From NCBI GenBank assembly GCA_963965975.1, contig OZ014411.1:3891001-3955000 (forward strand): a stretch of DNA of 64,000 nucleotides, given 5' to 3'. A program made the position numbers and the translations under genes. Under the pieces are notes generated by a model. The model was not told the origin of the DNA, did not search any database, and was given only the letters and a program-made list of their open reading frames with translations. Below, piece after piece: positions 1-16,648 of this stretch. Source of the stretch: Xestospongia bergquistia. Its lineage: Eukaryota > Porifera > Demospongiae > Haplosclerida > Petrosiidae. Each line of letters starts with the position of its first letter. Within the stretch, counting starts at the first letter, position 1.

Positions 1-415
1 TTTAATGCAATTTTAATTTCATTATAACACAATTTTAATACAATTTTAATGCAATTTTAACACAATTTTAATGCAATTTTAACTCAATTTTAATGCAAGT
101 TTAACACCATTTTAATGTAATTTTAACACCATTTTAACACAATTTTAATGCAATTTTAACACCATTTTAATACAATTTTAATACAATTTTAATACAATTT
201 TAATGCAGTTTTAACACAATTTTAATGTAATTTATAACATAATTTTAATCCAATTTTAACTTCATTATAACACAATTTTAATACAATTTTAATGCAATTT
301 TAGCACAATTTTAATACAATTTTCATGCAATTTTAAGACAATTTTAACACAATTTTAATAGAATTTAAATGCAATTTCAATACCATATTGACACAATTTT
401 AATACAATTTTAACC
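1..415. repeat. 11-bp AT-rich minisatellite
   Basis: The stretch is built almost entirely from an 11-bp period that alternates between aattttaatgc and aattttaacac, with substitutions such as atac and caccatt. It is cut by the left window edge, so its full size is unknown. Nothing in it suggests coding sequence. Repeat units decay towards position 400. Confidence 0.93.
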
Positions 416-1800
416 GGCATATCTCACTTTTTTCATTGAATACCCATCACCAAAACTAAAGAAAATGGCGGATTAGTAAATCTGTTGTTGTGAGGTAGTT
501 TTTGAAATTGCTTCTCCTTATTGTAATGACATATAAGTAACTACAAATGAAAATCTTTATGATCTTCTCACACCTGATAGACTATTTGTGCTGAGACGTG
601 TGATGCTGATAGAATCTCAGTTAATTTTCTTCCACCTCAAGCTCTTCCTTTCGTATTGTTATGTACATTTGAATAGTCAATTGGTAAATTCTTACTGAAA
701 ACAAAGTACAATAGCATCAACCTCCCACTCACATGGATTCTTGTTTATGTAACATGACTTAATATTTATTTTGTTAATGTTGATTGATTGTTTTATTCAA
801 TTGTATGACACTTTTGCCATATACACTATATATTGTATGTTAGACTAGTGAAGGTGGTAACAGTTTGAACTATACTCTGTGATAAGTTTTATAGACTTGC
901 TGAGAAGTGAATCATTAACTAAGATGGACAAGTTAGCAAGTAAGATGGCAAAATACTTTTATTTTGTACTTATTCTAGTTTAGGACATCTGACAGTACAG
1001 CTTGTTTTGTGGCTAAATTTATTTTTATTGTGTATGTGCATGTCCTTTCTTTACCTCATGCTAACTAATACATTCACAAACAAATTATGAATTCACACAA
1101 ATAATTCAAAAAACAATTGAACAAGTCCAAAAAATTCCTACATAAACTATAATAATATTATATTAAATTTTATTAAAGAAAGGGCTGTTAACTAGAACTA
1201 AAGTATTAAATATTGCTGTACAATTGTCAGTTTCATGTATCTCGAATGGATGTAACACCAATGAGACTTACTTCATTGACAACTATCCCTTATTGACTTG
1301 TGAGACTAATACTGACATTGGCTACTTATGTAGCGATTTTTTGGACTTGTTTTCCTTCCTTTTTGGCAAAGCCATCCCTACATCATCCTTAATTTTCTAA
1401 AATGTTTTCATTACTTGTATAAATCTATATACATTAGAGTCGTCCTTTAAATAACTGTTAGTTTTTTTAATTACCTTTAGTTACAGTATATTAATATTAT
1501 AGACCCTTTAATAAAATTTATAGCAATAACAAAACAACACTATATATATATCATATAGCGCAGCTAGTAACATGACAAGATACACATGTCTATTGAGTCA
1601 CATATTTATTTCACAACAGCAAGATTATGTGAGTGACACTGAACAAATCATTCTGCCAGCCCGTTTGAAGCTGGGTGATAGGTAGCACATCAAATATGTT
1701 TAATCTCATTGGATTTCAAAAAGTGGGAGAAATCGGTGGTGCTGTAAGGAATTATTAAATAATAAATTAATTATTACTAATGACACATTCCTTTATTTAA
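416..1800. other. AT-rich stretch with no recognisable gene
   Basis: I see no convincing exon, RNA gene or transposon terminus here. It lies between the minisatellite and the first Kelch-like exon and may be intergenic or 5' intron sequence of the decayed gene to the right. Confidence 0.5.
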
Positions 1801-1810
1801 ACTTCTTTAG

Positions 1811-3918
1811 ATGTGTCTGAAAAATTGTGATTGGTGGAATCAACTCAATAAAAGAAATTGTTCAGGACTGTTGGGTGTTTCATACAAGTGATCATAATTG
1901 GAAGAAGGTTTGTTAAGTATGCACTATATAACTAATTTCTTCATACATTAATTTACTCTGGTGCTATAATCATTTTAACATTTTGGCAAGCAAGGCATAA
2001 TTTTTTGATCCAGATCATAAAGATATGATTATACTTTCATTGATTACACTCTGAAAGAATTGAAAAACATGTTTTCAAAAATTTATAAACAAAGCTATTT
2101 TCCCAAGAAACATCACAAATTAAACTGTACTATCTAATTTTTATGTCATACCTTAACAAACATATTCACTTTTATCCACCAATATGAATATTTTATGTGC
2201 ATTCTATTACCAAGCATAAAGGAAAATAATATAACAATTTATGTTTCACATATCACTAAAGATAATTCAATTTATGCTATGCACATTTTCCTCAGAAATT
2301 GTTTAACAATGGGTTATATGGCTTGTCATCAACTGTAAATTTTGAAAAATGAAATATGTTGACAAAATGTTCACTTTCATATTCTTGTAGATGAATCTTC
2401 CCAGTGAAATGACTAAACGAATTTCACCAATAATTGTTGGAGCAACAATATATGAAAACTATCAAATAATTACATTTGGAGGTCTCAAAAATTGGATACC
2501 TGGGAGGTGTCATTCTGAACAGCCCATGATAGACAAGATAATTGTATCGTTTATGGTAAATGATTATATTTTTGATTTGTGTTCATTACCTTTACATGTA
2601 AATTCAATGAAGAGTCGTATCTTTAAATGATGATTTATTGACACAGTTACTTTAATAAACAATTTGTAGCTAGCATGCCCTTGTGTGGATTATTATGGAA
2701 TGTAGTATTTATGTCAATTACTCACTGTATAATTTGTTAGTATGTTGTAGTAGTACAATGTATCAAATTACACAGTGAACAGTTCACTTAAATTTTCAAT
2801 TCCATAATAATCAAGACATTAAAACTACAAAATAATTTGTTGAAGTAACATATTAATTTTACAATGTTATATTGATATCCAAATTACATTTTAGTTAGAT
2901 GTCTTAAATGAAGTTAGGCTATCATATTGGTATGATTTGACTCCAATGGGAGTGCAGATTAAGGAGCTATATAGCAAACTAAATGAGAAATCAATAGAAT
3001 TATTAGAAACAAGAGAAATTCTTGGCACAACTCAAGCTAAACTAAAAACATTGGAATCTTCAATGTCAAGATGTACTTTGTCTTCTCAAAGCAGTATTGA
3101 AGTCGAAGTTGATGGTTATCAAGATAAAGATATACAACATGTAAGTCTAAGTAATCTAATTAAAATCTAATTTTACTAAGTGTGATTTTCATTGATTTTT
3201 TCTTAAAATCATGAAACATTTCTTTTTAATACCTAATTCATGCAGCAGGCCAGGCTATTCTTAGATTGTTCTCAAGAAGGAGCTAACCAGATACAGGTAA
3301 GCATCACACTCTGTTCAAATGTTGTATGGGACCATCAACTAAACAATTTTAATGGAGCAACTATTCAGTTTGATAAAGCAACATCAATGTCTTACAATTA
3401 TAATTTACTTTTAATGTTGCTATTATATTGCATTACATGAAATCAATTTTGTTACATGTAGCATGTTATAATATTTTAAAGTTTTATATTAATTTCAAGT
3501 TGCATCTATACTTATAGGTGGGCATATATCAAGAGTTAATTCTTGCAAAACTTAATCATTAATTTTACTCTTTCTTTCTTATATCTTTTTGTTCACTCAC
3601 TATTATGTGATGTTTAGCTAATCTTTGTATTAGTTATTAATTTCTCTAAAAAAAGTGTCTTCATAAAAGGTTGTGAAGCTGCTTTCCTAGTTGCCAGAAG
3701 AAAGGTACAACTACAATACTGACATATTATTGTAATACATGGTATGTGTTCTAATTTTAAAAATGGTTTTTCTTTTTAGCATCTTTATAGAAATTGTGGT
3801 GCTGTATATTGTGCCTCATGTTCAGACAATACAATGCAGTTATATAGCATCTAGTGCTAAACCTGTCCGTGTCTGTGACAATTGTTATCAAGTACTACTG
3901 GAGAGAGCAATGAAATGA
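1811..3918 (+). pseudogene. Decayed Kelch / coiled-coil / FYVE zinc-finger gene
   Basis: Exon-like blocks with GT-AG borders can be read at about 1811-1908, 2391-2555, 2895-3140, 3246-3296, 3650-3714 and 3780-3918. The first two read as Kelch blades (GGINSIKEIVQDCWVF; YENYQIITFGGLKNW). The third is a charged coiled coil (KELYSKLNEKSIELLETRE). The last two form a FYVE finger of the RUFY/EEA1 type, with RRK, RNCGAVYCASC and then KPVRVCDNCYQ. FYVE domains bind PI3P on endosomes. The finger is damaged: the first CxxC has lost its first Cys, the HHC motif reads HLY, and a one-base shift near 3842-3849 separates the two halves. An in-frame TGA also precedes the first Kelch blade. The protein is therefore probably not made as a whole. 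Family identity is from motif recognition; the exon chain is inferred. Confidence 0.6.
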
Positions 3919-4384
3919 CAGAACAGTATTAATAGTATTTCTATTTACTATGTATTAACTTATAACTAGTTCTGTTAATAACTAGCTCGTTTAATAACTA
4001 GCAGCTGATAATATAATGTATCTTTTTGTTTGTCACTGGCTAATGATACATGCTTTGTTTCTTTTATGTAAAAATTTCTTCATTTCTAATAACATTTGTT
4101 ATAAGATTATATTAAATGTGTCCTTAAAAATAGAATTCTTGAATATATGAACTGGAAATATTGGTGTAACTAATGAAGACAATGTATTGGAGATGGCCAG
4201 TTACACCCAAAATAATTTTACATGCAGCTGATATAAAATTTTAAATGTGATAGTCTTATGATTAAACCTTCAAGTTTTTAGATATCTTTGAATACCTCTG
4301 TATGATGGGAAGTCAGGGTAGCAGATTTGTCTTCTTTCTGTTCTGTTGTCTGTAGTATTGTTATTTTGTTACTCCTTGTTGTGG
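3919..4384. other. Spacer without recognisable gene
   Basis: This AT-rich sequence follows the FYVE stop codon. It has an inverted run of 'aactagc' motifs near 3963-4003 but no coding or RNA signature that I can support. Confidence 0.5.
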
Positions 4385-4840
4385 TGGTAGACCAGTCTCT
4401 CCATTACTAATGACACATTCTCTCAAGATTCATGTCATCATTGTAGTAGAAACTTGCAGGAAAAAGAGTACTGAACAATACACACAATCTCTTCAACAAA
4501 AACCCCTGATGACTTTACTTTGTTCTCCTATGACAAAGAGACAGCAGAGGTCAAATGGAAAGGAACAATATAACAGTGAAGATACATTGGTCCATATTGT
4601 AGGTCATGGTGGTAGACCTGCTGTTTGCTGGTGATTTTAGTAGATGTTGTAAGTTGTCTCTCCTTCAAAGAACCAAAAATAAGTTACATTAGTTTGGTAG
4701 CCAGGAAGGTTCATCATCATGAGGATAATCAAAACGGTTTTCTGCATACACTTTTAAGAACTCTCGTTTATAAGTATCATATTGAGACCAGCATTAGTGC
4801 ACGGACAACTGAGGCTGCAGTAGATCCTGAAGGTTGATTA
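4385..4840 (+). other. Unrecognised coding-like fragments
   Basis: Short open stretches change frame repeatedly: a Cys/His pair (DSCHHCSRNLQEKEY, then stop) near 4428-4475, PDDFTLFSYDKETAEVKWKG near 4504-4567, and an open stretch 4625-4837 that ends at a possible donor. I do not recognise a family. The repeated frame changes and stops suggest a relic or several small exons of an unknown gene. They are not repeated in the other two duplication units. Confidence 0.25.
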
Positions 4841-4932
4841 TCGAGTAAAATAAAATTTAATGGTTCAAAATGGTACATTACTATCCTAGTACCTTAGTAG
4901 TAGCATGTATTGTTAAACCTAATGACACTTAG

Positions 4933-5534
4933 AGTAACAGTTCTCTTTATGCTAGCTGTAGACCAGATCCATGTAGATTTTATAAGGAAGCCTTATGCTG
5001 TTCCAGAGGGCATTGTAATACTTATATTTTTCATGAGTCAGACTGGATTGATCATGGAGAGGCTGAGAAACATGGCAAATGCACACACCAACACATTAGA
5101 GAAACAAATGATGAATCTTCTTATTCAACCGACAATGAGTATAAGTACATTGGTACAAATGATGACCACGAACATAGTATTTCAAATGATAACAAGCATG
5201 TTCATTATTTTAACACTGACACTGATGGATATGATACTTATTCAACTGAGAGTGATATTGAACATATCAATGATATTGATAAACACAGTGACTACAGCTC
5301 GATACTAATGAACATGACCTTTACACTGATTCTGATAATGATGACAATACCTATACTACTAACAATGGTGATAATGACATTAATGAACACATTTATTTCA
5401 CTGATTCTGATGAATATTCTGTAACTGATTGAGAGAGTAATTTTGAATAGTAAAATAGTTCAGATTTGGAGTCAGATCATAACAACATTAAGTTCAGTCA
5501 AAGTGATTTCAGTGATGACAGAAAGAAATACTAA
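4933..5534 (+). pseudogene. Relic of an acidic Asp/Asn/His-rich gene (copy 1)
   Basis: One frame starts with a Cys-rich piece (YASCRPDPCRFYKEALCC...) and runs into a long Asp/Glu/Asn/His/Ser-rich stretch with recurring units such as NDDHEHS, DTDGYDTYS and DIEHINDIDKHSD. A shift near 5300 moves the same composition into another frame (DTNEHDLYTDSDNDDN, ending ...DEYSVTD and stop). A further acidic piece (SDLESDHNN...DDRKKY) follows a double stop to about 5534. The same composition and ending recur at 59.9-60.5 kb with different breaks. Because the acidic bias persists across frame changes, I infer a decayed gene and not chance. The family is unknown. It lies directly upstream of the UPF1-like gene in both units. 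Confidence 0.4.
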
Positions 5535-5555
5535 AGTAAAAAATATACTGATAGA

Positions 5556-5816
5556 GTGTGGAAGAGATAAGTACAAACTTTTATTCTAGTTAATAACTAA
5601 TATTAATTATTATTATTATTATCATTATTATTATTTATTTCCGTGCACTACAAAATCATTAGTAATCTTCCGTATAATAATAGTGTTGACTGATGAAGGA
5701 GCGAGACACATCGTAAAGCTTTGGGAAATGCAAAGACGTAAAGAGGGATATAGTTACGTAATCCCAAGTCCTTTTAGACTAATTAAAATTTACTTTATCA
5801 ACTATTTCTAGGAGAT
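5556..5816 (+). promoter_or_regulatory. Upstream region and probable 5' UTR intron of UPF1 copy 1
   Basis: Comparison with copy 3 suggests a non-coding first exon ending near 5752 and an intron with acceptor ctatttctag at 5801-5810 or the AG at 5813-5814. Copy 3 has the corresponding donor gtacgt at 60668. In copy 1 this donor reads gttacg and is weaker. An ATG at 5728-5730 in this leader exon could be joined in frame to the UPF1 reading frame if the 5813-5814 AG is used. This is inference from sequence only. Confidence 0.35.
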
Positions 5817-11677
<5,861 letters not shown>

Positions 11678-12199
11678 ATTAATGATTAAAAAATTTAAAA
11701 TGTAATTATGATTATCATTTTAGTAATTATGGTAGTTGCTGCTGTTCAAAGAGTTCTTATAAGTAATAAATTCATTTAGTATTTCACCATTACAACTTAT
11801 TAATTGTTGTTTGGAAAAGAAGTCATTATATTTATCAATACTAAACTACACTAACTAACTTTAAATTTCTATAACGTTGATTCAGTAAGTCATTGTAAAC
11901 ATTTTTTAAAAAATATATTTGAGTATTGATGCATATGGTTAAATTTTAATACCTGTTTCGTCGAATTCAATAAATGGTTGAATGAGCTATGACCAAGGTA
12001 GCCAACCTAACTGTTGATTGTTAATAAACTTTAATATCATGTATTTCCCAACTGGTATGTAACACAACATGTTTATAAACAAATCATGAAGAAGCTTGAT
12101 TATACTATGATAGTCCACAATGTGTCACTTTTTAAAATCATTTTTTAAAAATAAAAATGCTAATACATGAAAGATTAATTAGTAAAAATTATAAGAAAT
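11678..12199. other. Downstream sequence of UPF1 copy 1, no gene seen
   Basis: This AT-rich sequence is near-identical to 31284-31800 in unit 2. It contains the 3' flank of the UPF1-like gene. I see no coding potential that I can support. Confidence 0.5.
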
Positions 12200-12445
12200 A
12201 TCCTTTATAATACTTATCATCATGTGTGTTAGTAACCAGCTGGTTGACCATATCTTTGTTATCACACACACTCATTCCATTATTTTATAAATAGCTTGCA
12301 CGATCCTTAAGGTTTTGTTATAGGACATATTAACATCATATTAATATAACACTTTCTTAGTCTTTTCACGTAAGATTCAGAAAAATCTTTCAACTGTCAG
12401 AATGTTTGGGATAAGTTGATGATGCAATCGTGGACTTGATTCAGC
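12200..12445 (-). pseudogene. Antisense relic of a gamma-glutamyltransferase last exon
   Basis: Read on the minus strand, this matches the GGT last exon and its 3' flank: SPRLHHQL near 12425, TVER near 12385, a run matching 'cgtgcaagctattta' near 12290, and the terminal GQPAGY plus stop near 12230-12255, followed by cacatgatgataagtatt as in the real genes. Internal stops and indels destroy the frame. The other six GGT exons are missing. The same relic lies at 31805-32050 in unit 2, so it predates the unit 1/unit 2 duplication. Confidence 0.8.
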
Positions 12446-12479
12446 TAGTATTTGCTGGTTGAAGGACGTTGCAATTAAT

Positions 12480-12965
12480 ATTATTGTAAAGTTTGTTCAA
12501 TGAGGAGTTTATTTTTGGCGTAATCAGGAAAATCTTTGGGATATTTAGTAATTACTTTTTCACGAGTTTTCTGTAGTAAAGCTTTATCGTTTCGATTTCC
12601 AAAAGAGTCGACTTGTATAGACGCCCAATATAAAATTGCACACAGTTGTCCAATATGAAAATGACAAAACTTATCAGTATTGAGTATAGAAGATTTGAAC
12701 AGAAGAATAAGAGCTCAATTCATGAGCTCTGCAGCATGATGGCCTGAATTAGATTCTTTTAAAATATTACTACAGTTTTATACAACAAACACTGCCAAAC
12801 CTTCAATTGGTAGAAGTACTAAGTACAAGCTAAAATTGACTTCTTTTTCTAGAAATAAGATGAGATTTAGTATGATTTACTAACTCTTTGTTAAACTTCT
12901 CTCTTTGTGTTTCCTCAGCAACTTCAGGAAAGATATCTACAATTTGATTAACACCCCACTCTTTA
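12480..12965 (-). pseudogene. Relic of an unrecognised protein-coding gene
   Basis: Minus-strand reading gives two clearly protein-like pieces. One at about 12885-12963 reads NGQVLLIKEWGVNQIVDIF then a charged stretch. The other, about 12490-12790, contains FCHFHIGQLCAILYWAS and TREKVITKYPKDFPDYAKNK, but with in-frame stops after VFVV and ELMN. I do not recognise the family. It is repeated at 32065-32580 with further damage. It sits beside the antisense GGT relic in the same orientation. Confidence 0.45.
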
Positions 12966-12983
12966 ATTAACAGAACTTGTCCA

Positions 12984-14211
12984 TTTGTTAATAGAGTCAA
13001 CCTACATCACCCCTTTCTCAATCAGAATTGTCTCAAGTTAAGACATGTTGTCTGTGTTAACACTTAGACTTAGTCACTGCTCTTTTTTTTATAATGTAGA
13101 TATGATGAAGATTTTTATTGTCTACCAGATGGTGATTTTTGTCAGGACTCTATCTATCATGGTAAAAATAGTGCCATTAACCAAAGACCCATTACTAGCT
13201 ATGATCATCTCCATCTATCAATTCGGTCATTACAATGAAGTTAGCACTAATACATGTTTCTGTGTTTATACCAATACTTGTCATGATTTTATAGGACCTC
13301 ACAGATAGTCAACCTTCACAACATCTCCCTCAATCAGAATCTAATGTTGATGATAATACTGTTAAGTTTCCAGTACATATAATTATTATGTAATGTATAA
13401 TTATCACTTTGTTGATTTTTCTCATTTGTCTTTGTAAACAATTTAATAAAAATAGTGAAGGTCAGTACACTTTATCACTCACTACCTGATTCAGTATTAC
13501 TTGTATATCAGACTGCATTAGAGGCTCACCAACTTAATATCGCTAAAAGTTGAAATTTGAAAGAAAGAATTTCTAAATTGACTGAAGAAAAAACCCGCTT
13601 CAAAACATGTAATTTATTATACATAACTTTAGTAAAATATAATTTCAAGTAAAATAGTATAACATATGAATTAGAGATTCTTTTATTTCATGTATCAGTT
13701 GACACTTAGACCATTGACATCATTATGAATTTCCCAATCATTGTGTACCATTAAAACATTTGTACTACATATACTATCATGTATATATGTATAGTATTGT
13801 ATCGGTGTTTACAAATATAAAATTGTTACTTCTACTAATTATTAGAACATATAATTAGATTGTTATAAATATTTAGTGTCACAGACAGAGTAATTTTTGA
13901 CATTCTACATAAGCTAGAGACACAAGGAAACAGTATTCCTCTCTCAGAGAGAGGAACACCTCTAGTGACATAATTGCAAGAGAACTAGCTATGGTGAAAC
14001 AGGAGAGAGCTACGTTACAAGTGAAACATATATTATACAATAGTTACTATCATACTAGTATATTTCACAGAAGGAGTTTCAAGACACAAATAATAAAATT
14101 ATGGAGTTGACTACCTCTAATAATATGAAAATCAAAATAATTATAGTATACCTCGTACTAATAATTATTCTTTTATTACAATATGAGTTTAAATTAACAA
14201 ATAAAAATTAG
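12984..14211 (+). pseudogene. Detached, decayed copy of the UPF1 tail exons
   Basis: Exons equivalent to UPF1 exons 24-30 can be recognised in order: SQ-rich end (12984-13034), YDEDFYCLPDGDF... (13101-13234), DLTDSQPSQHLPQSE (13293-13370), a shortened linker exon (13433-13458), coiled-coil exon (13513-13609), coiled-coil exon (13910-14020) and the hydrophobic tail exon (14070-14211). An extra base near 13209 shifts the frame and AAAAGTTGA puts a stop in the coiled-coil exon. It lies in the same orientation as the complete gene, separated from it by the GGT relic. The last exon still encodes a hydrophobic run (LVLIIILLL). Confidence 0.75.
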
Positions 14212-14749
14212 AAATTAAGTATAATGATATCTACTATTATTATTTTTTAGTATTAATTATTGCACAGTATTTGTTTGTAGGTTTAAATTGATAACAGCAA
14301 ATACTTTAATAAACAGTTAAGTCCTAAAGTAATACAAATATTAAGTAGTCGAGCAAATAATGGTACAGACAATACTGAATTACATATTCATACTGGTTGC
14401 TACTGCATGATGATGTCAAAGCCAACATTTTAGTATTAATCAGTACTTGTAGATTCATTCAAAACATGACAATACATTGATGATAGTACGCATGGTAATA
14501 TATTTTACAGATTCATAAGGCATTTTTTGTTAGACAACAGTACTAGATGTTGGAGTAGTGTTGGCCAATAGATATACACTTACAATTTCAACAATTGTTA
14601 TATACAACTTATAATGAAATAATTAAATAAAACAGAGACATAAACAAATCAGAATAAAAGTAGATACTTTCTTATACTTTGACGTTTTTTATCGGTCTAA
14701 AATAAATCATTATGACATCAACCCTTTCTGCTGTCAATGGTATTATTGC

Positions 14750-14838
<89 letters not shown>

Positions 14839-16648
14839 AGTCAAATTATAATTACTGATCTTAAACGAAGTTGCTTTACTACTCATACAGATAATTAAAA
14901 ATTAATATCTGTGTATTTGTAAATGAAAAGAAGTGTATCCACTGCATGGTCATTTTGTATACAAGTAACAAACATCAATACATACAGCTACTATAATTCT
15001 TATAAAATTAACACATGTATATAAGGCATTATTATGATCTGAAATGGTGCTTCATTACATTTAAGGCATTATAAATGAAAGTCATTTTTAACTAAAATGA
15101 CTATACAAATTAACCTTTAACGATAATATTCACAAGCAGTGTAGTCAATATTACATGTACTTGGGAATAATTTATAAGTGTATTAGAGTAGACATAAATT
15201 TGTAATTACAACTTACATGGACAATTATGCAAATTTGATAAATAATATGAGGAACAAAGGAGCAGGTCAGAGTAGGCAACTACTATAAATAACAACTGTG
15301 ACATCAGTTGTGAACACATTTGTGTACGAACAAGTAACAAGGTTTTTCATGATAAACATTCTCAATCTACTAATTCCACAAAAAATATTTTTGTATCATT
15401 AGATTTCTATATATATTAGATAAATTCTTGTAGATTATGCAATGAAATCACCATGAAGAGTCGTCAAAGCACTTATAATTTATTTCCTGAATAAAGATAT
15501 ATATAGTCTTTATAAAACCAAGGCTGTTGTCAGTTAGTGAGACACTACTTTGTGGTGTGTGTTCTACTAGTGAAGCCAGATAAAGTCTAAAGAGTAGTAT
15601 GTTGCAGTGAGGATGTTATTACTTCATGATTGTATGCACGTAAGGATGTCCTTACAAAATGAAATTATTAATTGTTACTAAACTATAATAGTTGTGTATA
15701 TACCAACTGGCAATGTTTATAAACAAATCACAACCAAAATATGATATTGACCATACTATGATAGCTCATTGCTTATTAAATATTACAATTTCTTTCATTT
15801 ATTTTGTTTCATACACTACTTGTAGTGTATGCTCTATTAGTGAAGTTAGATAAAAATCCAAAGGGCAATCTTTTGCAGGGAGGTTGTAATTACTTCACGA
15901 TTGTGAGATAAAACCTAATGATAGTAAATTTTGCTAATTATCACTGAAATTACAAAAGCCATAGTGTGTAGTGCAATAGTAGTTAAGAGGCCAAGGAAAA
16001 TGTTCCTCAACTCTCACCATGCCAGAACAGATTAGGGCAGTTGTAGTTCTCTATGACTCACAGAGGTTTTTTTATACTGCATGATTGGGTATAATTAGAG
16101 TGAACAAACCACAGCCTCTAAGATATACCAACATATAATGATGAAATACCACATATACATACAGCTCTCATTTTATAAGTAATTATTAGACAATACCAAA
16201 AATACAGACAATCCTCCAAAAGAAGAGTCATGTTTTTGCTTCTTTAACCTACATTAACTCATTTGGATATTTTCACAATGATGATGATCATATCACTATG
16301 GACAATACACAATCGATTGACTTGATAATAAGGGTGTTGTCTTTTACAGGTAACAGCTAATCTCAAATTTCCTGAACAGAATGTTATGGTTTAATTTTAG
16401 TTATGTGAATATTTTATCTATCAGTTAATAGTGAAAAGGCATGGTTATAAAAATGCTTTAAAAAATACTCTTCAAGAACGACAGCATTTTTGCATTCAGT
16501 AAATTAAATGTATTTTTATTATTAATATCTAAAACAAAGGAATTTTTACACTTCAATTTTACAAAGACTGTCATGTTTCACAATTATAAATGAAACACAT
16601 GAAAAAAATAACATAACAATACTAGACATAATATTGCAATAATCATAG
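14212..16648. other. Inter-gene spacer of unit 1
   Basis: This is near-identical to 33806-36327 in unit 2 apart from indels. It includes a (GT)n tract at 14751-14833 but no gene that I can support. Unit 2 keeps an open stretch at 34825-35019 that is interrupted by a deletion here near 15340-15360, so that stretch is probably not coding. Confidence 0.5.
14751..14833. repeat. (GT)n microsatellite
   Basis: About 80 bases of GT occur here. At the matching site in unit 2 (near 34348-34366) only a short tatatgtgtgtatgtg remains, so length differs strongly between duplicates. Confidence 0.95.

Noticed and set aside
1-415. Possible telomeric or CRISPR-like array
   Set aside because: The unit is an imperfect 11-bp AT-rich repeat without spacers or a telomere motif.
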